Below, piece by piece: positions 13,473-26,050 of a stretch of 64,000 nucleotides of DNA. Source of the DNA: Leptobrachium leishanense (taxonomy: Eukaryota > Chordata > Amphibia > Anura > Megophryidae); NCBI GenBank assembly GCA_009667805.1, contig CM019065.1, positions 156,102,333 to 156,166,332 of the forward strand, in the 5' to 3' direction. The notes under the pieces were generated by a model that was not told the DNA's origin, made no database searches, and was given only the letters and a program-made list of their open reading frames with translations. Each line of letters begins with the position of its first letter. Within the stretch, counting starts at the first letter, position 1. The position numbers and the translations under genes are program-made.

Positions 13473-13592
13473 TACAGAGTGGCGTCCTCAGGAGTATACT
13501 GGGAGTGATAATAAGTATAGTGTCCTGCTGTATCTTCACAGACACTATACTTATTATCACTCCCAGTACACTCCTGAGGATGCCACTCTGTA
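13473..13592. repeat. Perfect-looking 50-bp foldback
   Basis: Arms at about 13475-13524 and 13541-13590 are reverse complements with two mismatches and a 16-base loop. The left arm starts CAGAGTGGCGTCCTCAGG; the right arm ends CCTGAGGATGCCACTCTG. Transcribed, it would form a strong hairpin. Its low divergence suggests a recent inverted duplication. Confidence 0.9.
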
Positions 13593-13682
13593 GGTCCATT
13601 ATCTGTTTGTCAGATTGTGTCTGCCTGAGTTAAGGAACAGGTTCTCTTAGTGCCAATTTATTAAAAGTTCAGTTTTAATTAT

Positions 13683-13782
13683 ATATCCATCATATCGTGC
13701 TTCTAAGCTGTGCAGCTCTATGATGCGCACATACACACTGTACATTATGTGAGTTTTATAGCTATGGTGCTCTGTGAAATGC
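13683..13782 (-). repeat. Partial unit(s) of the 55-bp minisatellite
   Basis: The phrases AGCTCTATGATGCGCACATA and GAGTTTTATAGC match the reverse orientation of the dispersed 55-bp unit. Only one to two degraded units are present. Confidence 0.55.
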
Positions 13783-14020
13783 GTGGGTGTGGTCTTTTTT
13801 TGGGGGGCAACATTTCATTCTTGAACTGGACGTCACAATATCTTGGGCCGGACCCATTTGTCTTTTGCATAAAATTAAATAATTGAACTACATTTTTGCC
13901 TTTTTTGCTCGGCGGGGGGGATGCAAAAAGAGAGCATCTGCCCGGGTGCCAAATATCCCCAAGTACGCCTCTGGCTGGATCCTTAATGTGAGATGTCATG
14001 AGCAAGAAGGGCTACGAATA

Positions 14021-14733
14021 CAGTGGTGTTCAAAATTATTCAACCCCCACTGAAATTGAGTGTTTTGGCCAGTTTGACATTGATTTTGATCATTCAGTCA
14101 TCTTGCTTACAATTAAATCAAAGAGGCACGTGTAGGTCAGACAAATATAACATAACATTTATAATGAAATAACCACAAATGTCTTTTCTGTGCTCACATC
14201 ATTATCAGTTTTATTCAACCCCCAAGTAACATTCAATCTTAGTACTTAGTACAACATCCTTTTACAGTTATAACAGCTTTTAAACGTGAAGCATAGCTTG
14301 ACACAACTGTCTTGCAGCGATCTACGGGTATCTTCGCCCATTCGTCATGGGCAAAAGCCTCCAGTTCAGTCACATTCTTAGGCTTGTGCACTGCAACTGC
14401 TTTCTTTAAGTCCCAGCAGAGGTTCTCAATCGGATTTAAGTCAGGTGACTACGATGGCCACTCCAAAATGTTCCAGCCTTTAATCTGCAACCATGCTCTA
14501 GTGGACTTGGAGGTATGCTTGGGATCATTGTCCTGTTGAAAGGTCCAACGTCTCCCAAGCCTCAGGTTTGTGACGGACTGCATCACATTGTCATCCTGGT
14601 CTCCTGGTCTACCAGTCTCCTGGTATGACAAATCACGGCTTGAACTATCTCATATATTAGTTTCACCTTTTAAGTTGCATTACTGAAATAAATTAACTTT
14701 TGCACGATATTCTAATTTTTCAAGAATCACCTG
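14021..14733. mobile_element. Chimeric Tc1 unit 2: inverted family A right half plus family B end
   Basis: The unit starts CAGTGGTGTTCAAAATTA, the family A terminal repeat with one change. It then runs through the reverse complement of the intact transposon's right half (including the second terminal motif near 14213) to about 14597. A small GGTCTCCTGG-type duplication follows, and then family B sequence from 14630 to its CACCTG end. TA flanks both ends (14019-14020 and 14734-14735). Like unit 1 it has one family A end and one family B end in the same order. Confidence 0.83.
14239..14597 (-). pseudogene. Tc1 transposase, C-terminal third
   Basis: On the minus strand this corresponds to the last third of the intact 344-residue transposase, from DDNVMQSV to the stop. 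It includes the second catalytic aspartate motif (FQQDNDPKH). A substitution at the SPDLNP region introduces a stop before the catalytic glutamate, so the frame is broken. Units 1 and 2 together hold nearly all of one transposase gene, in opposite orientations and about 1.2 kb apart. Confidence 0.85.
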
Positions 14734-14735
14734 TA

Positions 14736-15541
14736 TATATATATGTACAGGAAAATCCTTGTATTCATGGTTTCGCTTCACTTATCTAGGGTTGACCACA
14801 GTCCTAAAAAAATTCAACCATTAGTCACTTTGTGGGCGTCTCAGGTACCAGATAAACACTCACAGCATTGCAGAGGTTGTGTTCACATAACTTTTTTTAT
14901 AATTGTTTTATTTTATTAATAATTATTGATGGTAATGTCTTATTATGCATAATTTATACAATAAACTTTATCATAGGTATGTACAGCATAGTGTTCACTA
15001 CCATCCACAGTTTCAGGAATCCATGGAGGCTTGAAAGTTATCACCAGTGGATAACAGGGTCCTGCTGTACATAATGACTACAAACCTAATTACATGATAG
15101 CTAAACGCAATTTTCCTGTTTCTAGTCCATGAAGCCTCAAAAACAATGTGGTCAGAGTGAGGATCCAAAAACTAAAGACTGGGCCATTTTGTTGAATTTA
15201 AAGAGCATCTGTCATACTCCCCTTCTGGGCACTGCCATTGCCTGTCTCTGAAAGGCATGCTGTTCTGATCTTACCAGACAGGTAAACATTGGCAGCTCCG
15301 ATTGGCCCTCAAATTGCTGTGCCAATGCTATTTCCAAGATGGTGGCACCCTGTAGGTAAGTATGTATGTCAGGAACACTATAAAGCAGGGTTAGTATAGT
15401 TCCTCATTATTTTGAGGGATATACTCCAAATTACATTGAGTTTTTTTAGTTTGCTCTTAACCTTAGAGCTGTAAAGAGAGATGTATTTTTGTTTCAGGCT
15501 GCCATATATTTCTCTGGTTGTAATCTGTTGTAATCTAGACT
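14736..15541. other. Unassigned, AT-rich
   Basis: No coding region or bounded repeat is recognised. Sequence from about 15190 to 15360 reads like diverged interspersed repeat but has no ends. Confidence 0.3.
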
Positions 15542-15545
15542 CTAA

Positions 15546-15902
15546 GGCTAGTGTCAGACGAGCGTCTTTGGAGAGCGGAAGGAACATCCATGAGAGTGGA
15601 CGTTTCTTCTACACGACGCCTGTCTAGCCACCTCGCTGAGTGCACTCAGTGGGCTCCGTGCGCTCAGCGCTGCAAAGCGCAATCCTCCTATGGAGAATCG
15701 CGCTTTGCAGCTCCGTCAACGCGCATCCTAGTGCTTTGCCGGTGAGGCCATGGTAACGGACGCTTGTTGCATGCGCATTTCATGCACACGCACAAGCGTG
15801 CACAAGCGTGTGACCGGCCCCATTGCAGCATCACAACGCTGTGACAGATGCCGGTAAGCACGTCAGTAAGGGCGCACATAGCGCGCTCGTCTGACGCCAG
15901 CC
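15546..15902. mobile_element. Palindromic short element, GGCTAGGGTCAGACG ends, copy 1
   Basis: The left end GGCTAGTGTCAGACGAGCG faces the right end CGCTCGTCTGACGCCAGCC. TAA precedes the element; the right flank is ATA. The CpG-rich interior has no gene. The ends match copies at 28123, 37019, 44019, 50665 and 61323, but the interior is different from the 427-bp subfamily. Confidence 0.75.
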
Positions 15903-15905
15903 ATA

Positions 15906-17151
15906 GAGAGCCTGAGAGAAGATGGTGTATTGCCTGCAGGAAAAAACGTGGAAGGAATGCAGTCTGCATCTTTAGAAACCAGTGAACACATCAAAAATGT
16001 AACTGAAGTCAACGTAATAAAATTAATATCTTCATAAGTAAGATAGCCCAGTAGAGTACATACAATCAATCTGCATTAGACAGGACACGTGGAGTCCCAA
16101 AGGAGACACAATGCTATGAAAAACTATGGTACACAGAATAGAAGTATAAGCCCACTTTCCTAATATCCTGTCATATAATATTTCTATATAAACAGACAGT
16201 AAAGGTGAATGTACACTGTAAAAGTCAGCTTGTACAGGGAGTATAGATCAAACCTTATGCAGTTGGCCACTGTAAGAAATGCAGGGCTCCATTCCATAGC
16301 TGTGGGTAAAAGGGAACCAGTAAGGGAAATAAATGGTTGTAAACAGATTACCCTAACCAGCTCACTGTTACCCTACCTATTCAGACCAAGTGGTTGTATT
16401 AACAGCTCAAGGCGAAAAAGATAGGTAGTCAGAGACAGGTACCGGCAGCATCTGTCCATTGGTCTCCATGGGACTCCGTGCAACTTTTCCAACACGTTCT
16501 GCACAAGCTTGCACTAGCGGGATCGTGCAGGGACTGTGGTGGAAGAGTGGGAGAACGCAAGGTAATACTTGTTCCCAGTCTCCCACTGTTCACAGCTAGA
16601 GGAAGTGGTGGATCCACTGCAGGACCTGAGGTAAGTTCTACCAGTCTTCGTCCAAGTCTACTCTCGTGACCCCGCTCAAGGGCGTTCTCGCAGGGTTGCT
16701 TTGGGCTCCCTTTATCAGCATGTGTCTTTCAGTTATTCTGATCATAGCCACTAATACATCGGCCTAAGCAGAATAAACTTGGTAGCAGGGAGCTGGTAAG
16801 GGAAATTTTCTCCATTACCTGCTCCTTGTTACTTGCTAGCTAGGAATCGGGCCCAAGATGCCTGAATAGAATGAATTTCAAATTATTAACGGTGTCAAAA
16901 ATTTTAAAATGATAAATACTTTTTTTTAAAAAAAAAAAATCAAGTGACTCTGTAGTTTTCAAGCCATATAGTAATGGTCTGTGTAAACAGCCATATTGTC
17001 TACACCCACCTGAGATTGGTAGACAGAAGGATCTATCTGTGGTCCTTGCAATGGAAAGAAATCTTTCAGTCTTACCACCAGTCTGCCACCCATTGTTGGT
17101 GCTTGTAGACCATTGTCAGCTATCAGTGACCGGTCCTTTTCCCGATGAATC
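15906..17151. other. Unassigned
   Basis: No gene or bounded repeat could be supported. Short open frames here have no recognisable domains. Confidence 0.3.
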
Positions 17152-17154
17152 ATA

Positions 17155-17343
17155 CAGGTCTATTCAAAGAAAGGCGAAAATCTGGAGAATTGGCAGGAGA
17201 AGAGAACAATCTAGACCAAATAGACAATTTGGAAAGTGAGATGATGGAAAGTGGAGAGAATTTGTCTGGTCTGGCTATTTTGACCTAGCATATTCACTTC
17301 TCCAGTCATTCTCCTGAGTTTCACCTTTCTTTGAATAGACCTG
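17155..17343. mobile_element. 180-bp palindromic short element, copy 1
   Basis: The ends CAGGTCTATTCAAAG and CTTTGAATAGACCTG are inverted repeats flanked by ATA on both sides. The interior phrases GGAGAATTGGCAGGAGAA and GGAAAGTGAGAT recur in copies at 19238-19418 and 60840-61019. Confidence 0.8.
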
Positions 17344-17346
17344 ATA

Positions 17347-18088
17347 ATAAGGAACCACTATTGCAAAAAAAATAAATGCTTCGAGCAGAAGAATATTTTG
17401 ATCAGGTCCTTATGAAATTGTGAATGTGTGCAGCAATCTGTCTTTTCTTTGTTTCTTGCTTTTCTCAAAAAAAAGAAAACTCCATAGTTTTCCCAATAAT
17501 GGAATGAGGCTCTGCTTTGTCTCTTTCTAGCTGGAGAAGACCAAGGTTGCTGGATTTCCTATTACATGCAGCATATCCAGGCAGCTGAATGCCCACCACC
17601 ATAGATCAGGAGCGCTGGCCCGCCACTATAGATGCCACCAGCTCCAAAGGCTAAAGTTCACACAAATAAAAGGTTTATTTTATTTTTTTTAACTAATGTA
17701 ATTTTTACCTTTTGTTTGGGATACACTTGATTCCCTATTCCCCCTTTTAAAGATGAATTTGTTCTGTTTAAATAGATTGGCATTTAAATTCAGTCTGAAA
17801 CAATAATTTTGTTGTAGGCATGTGGATTCATTATAGTAATAATTTGTGTGCCTGCCTAGGAGAAGGCTAAAATCTAGATTTGCTGTGTCCAGTATTTATT
17901 GAATATTATTATTCAATTGAAGAAAATGGGAACACACTGATATTGTGAATTAAATGCAGGAGGTCAAAAACATCCCTGGGAATATGGTTTCTTAAAGGGC
18001 CACTACCATAATACATGAAATGTCCTTATTCTGTTTATTTTAATTGCTGATATCTTACATGTGCTTTGTTTTTCTCTTCTGCGTTTAG
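17347..18088. other. Unassigned
   Basis: No coding sequence is seen. An AT-rich stretch with a TTAAAGGGCCACTACC phrase near 17995 may be the stray end of a TTAA-type short element; its partner is not visible. Confidence 0.3.
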
Positions 18089-18092
18089 TTAA

Positions 18093-19219
18093 CCACTTCG
18101 ATGCGGAGGACGCGCTCAGCGCGTCCTCCGCATGGCTGCTGGTGTGCTGAGGACGCGCTGAGCGCGTCCTCACTTTGGGGTCAGCGTTTGGCCGAGTTCC
18201 GGCCGATCGCTGGCCCCCCCGGTGCGGGCTGACATCCTCGATGTCAGCCCAGCATCCGGAACCGCCGCCGGTGAAATTAGGTGTCATCGCGGCAGCGCGA
18301 TGACACCTAATTCAGGCCCCCCCCCGCATGTGCGGAGGAGGCGCCTGTAAGGGAGGGGGGGAGGTCCTTCGCTAAGGGAGGGGGGGAGGTCCTTTTCCGC
18401 TGAAAAGCGCCGGTTCGTGATCCTTTCCCGGAGCTGGCCGACATCTTGGATGTCGGCCAAGCCTCCGGGAACTCCCCCTGAGGACTGGCGTCATCGTGCA
18501 TAGCACGATGACGCCAGTCCTAGAGTTAACCCCTAACTGCCACCAACGGTGGAGATAGGGAGTTCCAATGAACTCCCTATCTCCCGATCTGTGGCAGCTA
18601 GGGGTTAAAGTTTGGTGTGGTTGGATCGGCCAGAGCATGGCCGTTCCAACGATACCAAACACTACTGTGAAAAAAGTTTTTTAAAAAAAATAAAAATAAA
18701 AATATATTTAAAAAAAAATTATAAAAAAAAAATAAACATTTTTTTTTTCTTTTTTTTGGTTCGTTAATGCAGCAATATTGTTCCCATTTCAATTATAATG
18801 TGAACAATGATGCTGCACTAACGATTTTTGTATGCGGTGCGTTTGTTAAAAATCGTGTAATTTTCCCCAAAAAAAAATGTAACGAGACCCCATCTCTAAT
18901 TTTTTTAACAAGCGCACCCCATACAAAATATAACCGCAATTGCTCGCATGTTAAAATGTGAAAAAAAACACTTTACACGTTGTAAATTATTGAAAATACA
19001 TATTTTATTGCATTTTTTGTTATAATATACAGACATGACATAACGTATACATATAATAATGACATATTATGAATCTACCGAGTCTGACGGAAAGAACGAT
19101 ATATAATATGTCTGGGTCATATACTAAAATAAGCCTTAAAAACACGTTTAAACATGATGAGCAAAACCGGTAAAAATGACCTCAGCACAGAGGTGTGAAA
19201 AGCCTCAGCAGCGAAAGGG
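18093..19219 (+). mobile_element. 1.13-kb TTAA-flanked non-autonomous element, copy 3
   Basis: TTAA flanks at 18089-18092 and 19220-19223 bound ends CCACTTCGATGCGGAG and, read inward, CCCTTTCGCTGCTGAG. The left 120 bp form two CpG-rich hairpins built on GGACGCGCTNAGCGCGTCC. The right half matches copies 1 and 2 closely, including the ATAACGTATACATATAAT region and the AATATTGTTC and AATGATGCTGCA inverted pair. A tandem GGGAGGGGGGGAGGTCC occurs at 18352-18391. Confidence 0.85.
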
Positions 19220-19237
19220 TTAAAAAAATTACTCTAT

Positions 19238-19418
19238 CAGGGTTATTCAGAGAGCGGTGAAAAGCAGGAGAATGACTGGAGAATTGAAAATTCTAGGTAA
19301 AAATAGTCAAACCAGAAAAATTCTCCCATTTATCTCACTTTCCAAATTGGCTATTTGGTCTAGATTGTTCATTCTCCTGCCAATTCTCAAGGTTTTCACC
19401 TCTCTCTGAATAACCCTG
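19238..19418. mobile_element. 180-bp palindromic short element, copy 2
   Basis: The ends CAGGGTTATTCAGAGAG and CTCTCTGAATAACCCTG enclose the same interior as copies 1 and 3. It sits 15 bp after the TTAA element, outside it. The flanks TAT and TTC do not match, so its target duplication is not preserved. Confidence 0.8.
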
Positions 19419-19423
19419 TTCGT

Positions 19424-20750
19424 GTTTTAAAACTGCCCCCCCCCTTACCTCACTTTACCTTTATCTTTACCTCACTTGGTCCTCGGTTTGTGGTTTTGGC
19501 CATATAATGGAATCTGTGGGTCAAATAGCAGATTCAAATCACTGTATTGTGTGGGATGTATTCAAAGGACATCACCAAAGGGTAGATAAGAAGTATTTAA
19601 AGCTCCCTCTCATATCTAATTCAACTGTCAGCTCTTATCTAAGGTAGCCTGGAGAACAATAGTTTTATCAAAACATTCCCTCCTCCACCTCATTAACTAG
19701 TAAATTTTATAGACTAAATAAACAAGAGCCACAAGCACAGCTATTGGTAAATATTGCATCATGGGAAAAATCCAGAGACTGGTAAGAGACAAAATACCTA
19801 ATTTTACCCAGGACATACTTGAAAATGAGAGAAATCTCAACGTATCCTTCCTGGTAAAATACTTTATAAATAATTAAATAAAAAAATAATTTTATTTTTA
19901 CTTGCAATTACTTCAAACAAAGGAGAAAAACCAGCAGCATGTGTTTTATAAAGTAATTTTATTTGTAATGCTCAAGTAATCTAGTTACAGCTTATATAAG
20001 TAGTAGTGTCCATTTGAAGGCAGCTCCAATTTACTGAGGTTGGGAAACAAACATATGTAACAAAAAATCTATCCATGATGCTATGCATTTTTATGCAGTG
20101 AATCTATCCATGATGCTATGGTCCCTGCAATCCTACGTGACACAGTGCTGTTGAGTGGTGGAGAAGCTTGGAATGTAAATGCGGTGTCTGGGACGGCTGT
20201 AGTTGTCATTAACTCTGCTCTCTTTGGCTTAATAGCATTGCTGACAAACAACATGCAGGCCTTGTCAGAAGTGGCTTAATCCAGAGCCCCAGCTCTAGTG
20301 CAGACACAAGTCACACATTAAAAGTGGATAATGTGGAAATAAGCATTGATGTTATGCCACAGAAAGTGTGTTAAATCCTTCCACCAGGGGTGTATTGCCC
20401 AGACCAACTAGGCATGGAGCTAAGGCAACCGATTGGAAGAGGCTATCTTGAAAACTATCCTACGGGCAGGGTTGTCTTTCCTCATTTATCATGTACGTCT
20501 CATGTTTGTGCTCCCCCATTGTAAAGAGCTACAGAATATGCTGGCGCTGTATAAATGACCGTAACTGTAACTGAGGCAGCTTTATTCCTCATGTCCTTAT
20601 TTCATATAGAGGTCTAATATAGATGGGTCTCATTATGTTTGTGTTTGCGTAATTTCATGTTAATATCTATTTGATATCGGTGATGGGGGCAATAGAATTA
20701 GTAGTGCCTAGAGCAGCACTAAACTTAAATATGCCTGTCTTTATTGTGGA
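19424..20750. other. Mostly unassigned; two retroposon-like tails
   Basis: Two pieces are recognisable. At 19796-19887 the phrase GGACATACTTGAAAATGAG to TATAAATAATTAAAT recurs at 23800-23868 and 57657-57735. At about 20510-20575 TGTAAAGAGCTACAGAATA and GGCGCTGTATAAATGA recall the 3' tails of CR1/L2-type LINEs. The remainder shows nothing. Confidence 0.45.
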
Positions 20751-21088
20751 ATATACGCTGCCAGGCCAAAAAATGTCACACACTCCGCTATTTCATTGGA
20801 CCGCCTTTTGCTTTGATTATGACACACATTCGCTGAGGCAACATTTTGATAAGCTCATGAAATGTGACAATATTTAATTCTATCAAGAATGGAATTAATT
20901 TCTTGCTCAGATCTTGTATTGGTGATGGGAGAGTCGGAGCACTGCGTAAAGTCTTTTCCAGCACATTCCAAAGATTTTCAGTGGGGTTAATGACTGGACT
21001 CTGGTGGCCAATCCATGTGTGAAAATGATGTCACGTTTCCTGAACCTTCTTGCATAATTACAGCATGATGAATCCTGGCATTGCCATC

Positions 21089-21362
21089 ACTCTCACCATG
21101 CAGCCCATCACTCTCACCCTGCAGCCCATAACTCTCACCTTGCAGCCCATCACTCGCATCCTGCAGCCCATCACTCTCACCTTGCATCCCATCACACTCA
21201 CCTTGCAGCCCATAACTCTCACCTTGCAGCCCATCACTCTCACCCTGCAGCCCATCACTCTCACCTTGCATCCCATCACTCTCACCTTGCAGCCCATCAC
21301 TCTCCCTGGCCCTTGCAGCCCATCACTCTCGCCTTGCAGCTCATCACTCTCACCTTGCAGTC
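21089..21362 (+). repeat. 21-bp minisatellite, about 13 units
   Basis: The unit is about CAGCCCATCACTCTCACCTTG, with occasional CATCACACTCACC or CATAACTCTCACC variants. Because 21 is a multiple of three, several frames on both strands stay open and predict repetitive peptides. They start and stop at the array edges and are not genes. The array lies entirely inside the retroposon. Confidence 0.9.
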
Positions 21363-21537
21363 CTCTCCTCCTGTTTCCACCCCAACCCTTCTAGATTGTA
21401 AATTCCCACGGGAATAGGGCCTCGCTTCCTCCTGTACTGGTTTGTAAAATGTTTTTCAATGTACTGTAACCCTGTCTATGTTGTACCTACTGTACAGGGC
21501 TGCGGAATATGCTGGCGCTTTATAAAGAAAAATAATA
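21089..21537 (+). mobile_element. Retroposon insertion with 9-bp target duplication
   Basis: The insertion is flanked by ATTGCCATC at 21080-21088 and 21538-21546, and removing it restores continuous Tc1-like sequence. Its 3' half reads GCTGCGGAATATGCTGG then CGCTTTATAAAGAAAAATAA, like CR1/L2-type LINE tails. Its 5' half is the 21-bp minisatellite. There is no reverse transcriptase, so this is a short truncated or SINE-like copy. Confidence 0.8.
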
Positions 21538-21670
21538 ATTGCCATCTTGGAATATGCCCGCGCCATCAGTGAAGAAAAATCCATTGACAGAAAAATCTAC
21601 TCATTCAGTAGTAGTCAGCTGATCTCTTTTTTGCAAGCTGAAACATATTAATCACGGCAGTAAGTATCCA

Positions 21671-24240
21671 ATAGATGGTTCTTAGTTCTTAACCACTTGC
21701 TTAGTTAAATCCAGGTGTCTATTGTCAACTTTTTTTTAAAATTATTTTTGACCAAGTGTTTATGCTGTAGAGATGTATTTTATTTATGAGCATGGGGCAG
21801 AATGCATTATATACCTGTACAAGCATCCCCTGTAAAAGCACATGCTACTACTCCCATCACTAGGCATTGTTTTTCGGAGTGGTCCAGGGCTAACATGGGC
21901 ACCCCCATACTGCTGTTTTCAAGTCAGCATAAAGTCAAGGCCACCGGACGGGCCGTTGGAACTTGACTTGAGTTCAACATCTAAGTTTCTCCAGACAGCA
22001 AATAGTCACAGAGCATGAAGCAGACATTCCCCCACATAGGATAAGTGTGTGCCAACAATGTTCAGGGGGCAATAACCAGATCCCTTTGTGTTATTATATC
22101 ATTTAAACAGTGGAGCCTGGAGGCTCTGCGAGCAGGAGTGTAATTACACACATACCGCTCGGATAATTAGGCCTGAGCGCTGGAGGATCCTCCGGCCGGA
22201 GTGTAGGAAGTACAATAAGCACAGAGTTCTCCTTAGAGACGAGCACAGAATGAAGGATCTGAAGCTACTCTCTGAAGCAATAACTTGAACCGTAGCCCAT
22301 CCACAGATCAATACAACCAAAACCTCCGCGCGCCGACTGCTTAACCCCTTTCAGGGCTTCAAACAACTAAGGTGACAATAAACATGAGAGTAATGTAAGG
22401 GCACAACCTGCTGACCTCCCCAACGCAATGGCTTAGGAATAATATTTATAATAATGCAACAGGTTCCGTGACACTCTGCAATGCAGCGGCATTCTATTTA
22501 ACTTTGATATATTGTGAATATTGCCCACAATATAAGGTAAAAGGATGTTTAAAGCTTACATACAGTATATTTATGTACAGAAGGCAGGGGATCTCATTTA
22601 TGATATTTATTTTGTTATTAAAATAACCATGCGTGCACTATTCACAATTTCAGTGTTGTTGAAATAATAACATAGCTATGCACATGAGAAATAAATACAA
22701 ATATTTGTGGCTCACATTGCTTGTAGGTAATCACCTGCCATCTGTGAATTGGTGTCCCTCCTATGAACAGCAGCCAGGAAAAAAGACTTTTATGATCACT
22801 ATTAATAATTAATGTCACGGAAATTAAAAGAAAAGCAAAACCACATCCATTTCATTTGATTGTTAAGAACATAAGCTCACACAAGCAGAGTGATCATAGT
22901 AAGTTCTCCGCTCTTTCTTTCACCTCTGCATTACAGTACTCCTTGGCTAGATTCAGAGATCATGTCCAGGGATAATGTGTGGAAACGCAGTTCCTCCACC
23001 ATTTCTGCAGAGGGAACGGCGTTCCTACTGGTTCCACACAATATAAATCTTATATTCAGGTGTTCAATCATAACTTTCCCTTTTAAGTCTTGGTAAATAT
23101 AGAATTTATTATATATTTTGCTAAAATACACATATATACATAATAATATCAGATCTTAATGTGTGTTTGTTTTAAGTGCAAAATGATAATTCCTAATTGG
23201 TGGACAGAAATCTTGCTGAGTTCACACACTTCTTTTTTTAGGACTTGACCCCTGGCTAGATTGGGAGTGCTTTGGGAGCGTGTATTCTGGAACCTCAGGG
23301 TCATATGCAACATATGAATGTCACATACAGGACATTATGTCAGATAGCTTTAACTCATCCCCTTTCGAAAGCGCACAGAGTCCTTTGTATTTTTTTCACT
23401 TTATTGGGAAAGAAACAGCAAATAACAGGTGTCTTGTAGGAAGAGAGGGCTTCTCAGGTGTGCCTTGTTATGGGAGGAGGTAAAAACTGGATGCAATCGC
23501 CCAGTACAGACAGATGCTTGCTGACTTGCTGACTGTCTATGTGGTAAAACTGGGGGATTAGCTGCTGCTTGCTGTAGCAGGAAGTGGGCTGGACCAAACC
23601 AAATATGTGAGTTAGACAGGGAGAGTGGCATAAACCATTTTAAGTAAAACCATAGAGGAAAAACAAATAAGGAATCTGGTTCCATGACAGTGTGCACAAT
23701 TCCTATTGCTCTTTATTCAATCAGAAGACTATAATAATAATGAATATTCCTCTCCAGTAAGTGTCCTTGGGCAAGACACCTAACGGTACATACTCGCCAC
23801 CCAGGACATACTTGAAAACGAGAGAAATCTCAATGTATCCTTCCTGGTAAAATCCTTTCTCAAAAAAAATATATTCATGAAATTAGAGTGTATGAAGCAC
23901 AGTTCACTTGCTTATCCTTCCTATTCTACACAAAGGAACAAAGGAGAGTCCATTACTTTTAAACATATCCACGTTGCCCCGCAATTGAAACATGTCTAAA
24001 GCTGAGCAATAAAACACCAGTTTAGTTCTGCGCAAATACTCTGGTATTGACTAAAATGAGATTTATTAGGAGATGACAATAGGAATTAAATTATTCGGTT
24101 AAAACAGCAGTGATGAGTTGGATAATGTTTCCATTTTCACTTTGCTCACAATGTAAATTTATGTCATCTGAATTCCTGATAATTTCTGGTCAACGGAAGA
24201 ACCTTGTGAGTCAGCGATGATAGGTGGATGTTACTGGAAA
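21671..24240. other. Unassigned; one retroposon-like tail at 23757-23868
   Basis: This is the longest stretch without recognised transposons in the first half of the window. At 23757-23868 the phrases CCTTGGGCAAGACACCTAA and GGACATACTTGAAAACGAG look like a SINE or L2-type tail. Nothing else has coding or repeat structure that can be supported. It could be ordinary intergenic or intronic DNA. Confidence 0.35.
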
Positions 24241-24594
24241 TTCAGTTGTGTTCAAAATTATTCAACCCCCAATGCTGTAAAGGGTTTTAGGGAATTTAGT
24301 GTACATTTGTAATTGTATTCAGAATGAAATCCTACAAGGACTTTTTAAAGAACCATATGCAACTAAAATGACATCAATTGGTTTTGTAATACAGTAGTAA
24401 ATGTTTCTTTTGTGAATTCTTCATTGACACAATTATTCAACCCCTTAAAGACTACCACTCTGAAGAACAGAGGTTCATTCAAGTGTTTTCAATCAGGTAT
24501 TGAAAACACCTATGGATGTCACGGAGCAGCAATAAAGCATAATAAGCACCAATTAGGCAGCTTTAAAATGACTGTGATACTCAGCTCCTTCTAG

Positions 24595-25641
<1,047 letters not shown>

Positions 25642-25719
25642 GATTGAATGTCACTTGGGGGTTGAATAAAACTGATAATGATGTGAGCACAGAAAAGACA
25701 TTTGTGGTTATTTCATTAT

Positions 25720-25903
25720 TACATAGTTACATAGTTACATAGTTATATAGGCTGAAAAAAGACATGCGTCCATCGGGTTCAGCCTCTCCCACATAACCTA
25801 CTGCTGTTGATCCAAAAGAAGGCAAAAAACCCAGTCTGAAGCGCTCGCCAATATGCAACATACTGGGAAAAAATTCCTTCTTGACCCCAGAATGGCAGTC
25901 AGA
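25720..25903 (+). repeat. ACATAGTT-headed interspersed repeat inserted in Tc1
   Basis: The repeat starts with about three ACATAGTT units, then GCTGAAAAAAGACATGCG, CATCGGGTTCAGCCT and TTCCTTCTTGACCCC, a combination typical of a repeat common in amphibian genomes. ATTAT flanks it at 25715-25719 and 25904-25908. Chimeric unit 2 (near 14160) carries the uninterrupted Tc1 sequence, confirming that this is an insertion younger than the Tc1 copy. Confidence 0.85.
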
Positions 25904-26050
25904 ATTATAAATGTTATGTTATATTTGTCTGACCTACACGTGCCTCTTTGATTTAATTGTAAGCAAGATGACTTAATGATCAAAATCAATGTCAAACTGG
26001 CCAAAACACTCAATTTCAGTGGGGGTTGAATAATTTTGAACACAACTGTA

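Larger units (their letters stand above)
20757..21665 (-). pseudogene. Tc1-like element relic interrupted by a retroposon
   Basis: From AGGCCAAAAAATGTCACA to about 21079, and again from 21547 to about 21665, the text resembles a Tc1-like element read on the minus strand. That includes the conserved stretch around CCAATCCATGTGTGAAAATG and ATGAATCCTGGCATTG. The retroposon at 21089-21537 splits it. The reading frame is broken and no intact end survives. The family differs from the intact Tc1 at 24243. Confidence 0.65.

Noticed and set aside
20987..21394. Repetitive proteins on both strands of the 21-bp array
   Set aside because: The frames are open only because the repeat unit is a multiple of three; they begin and end with the array.
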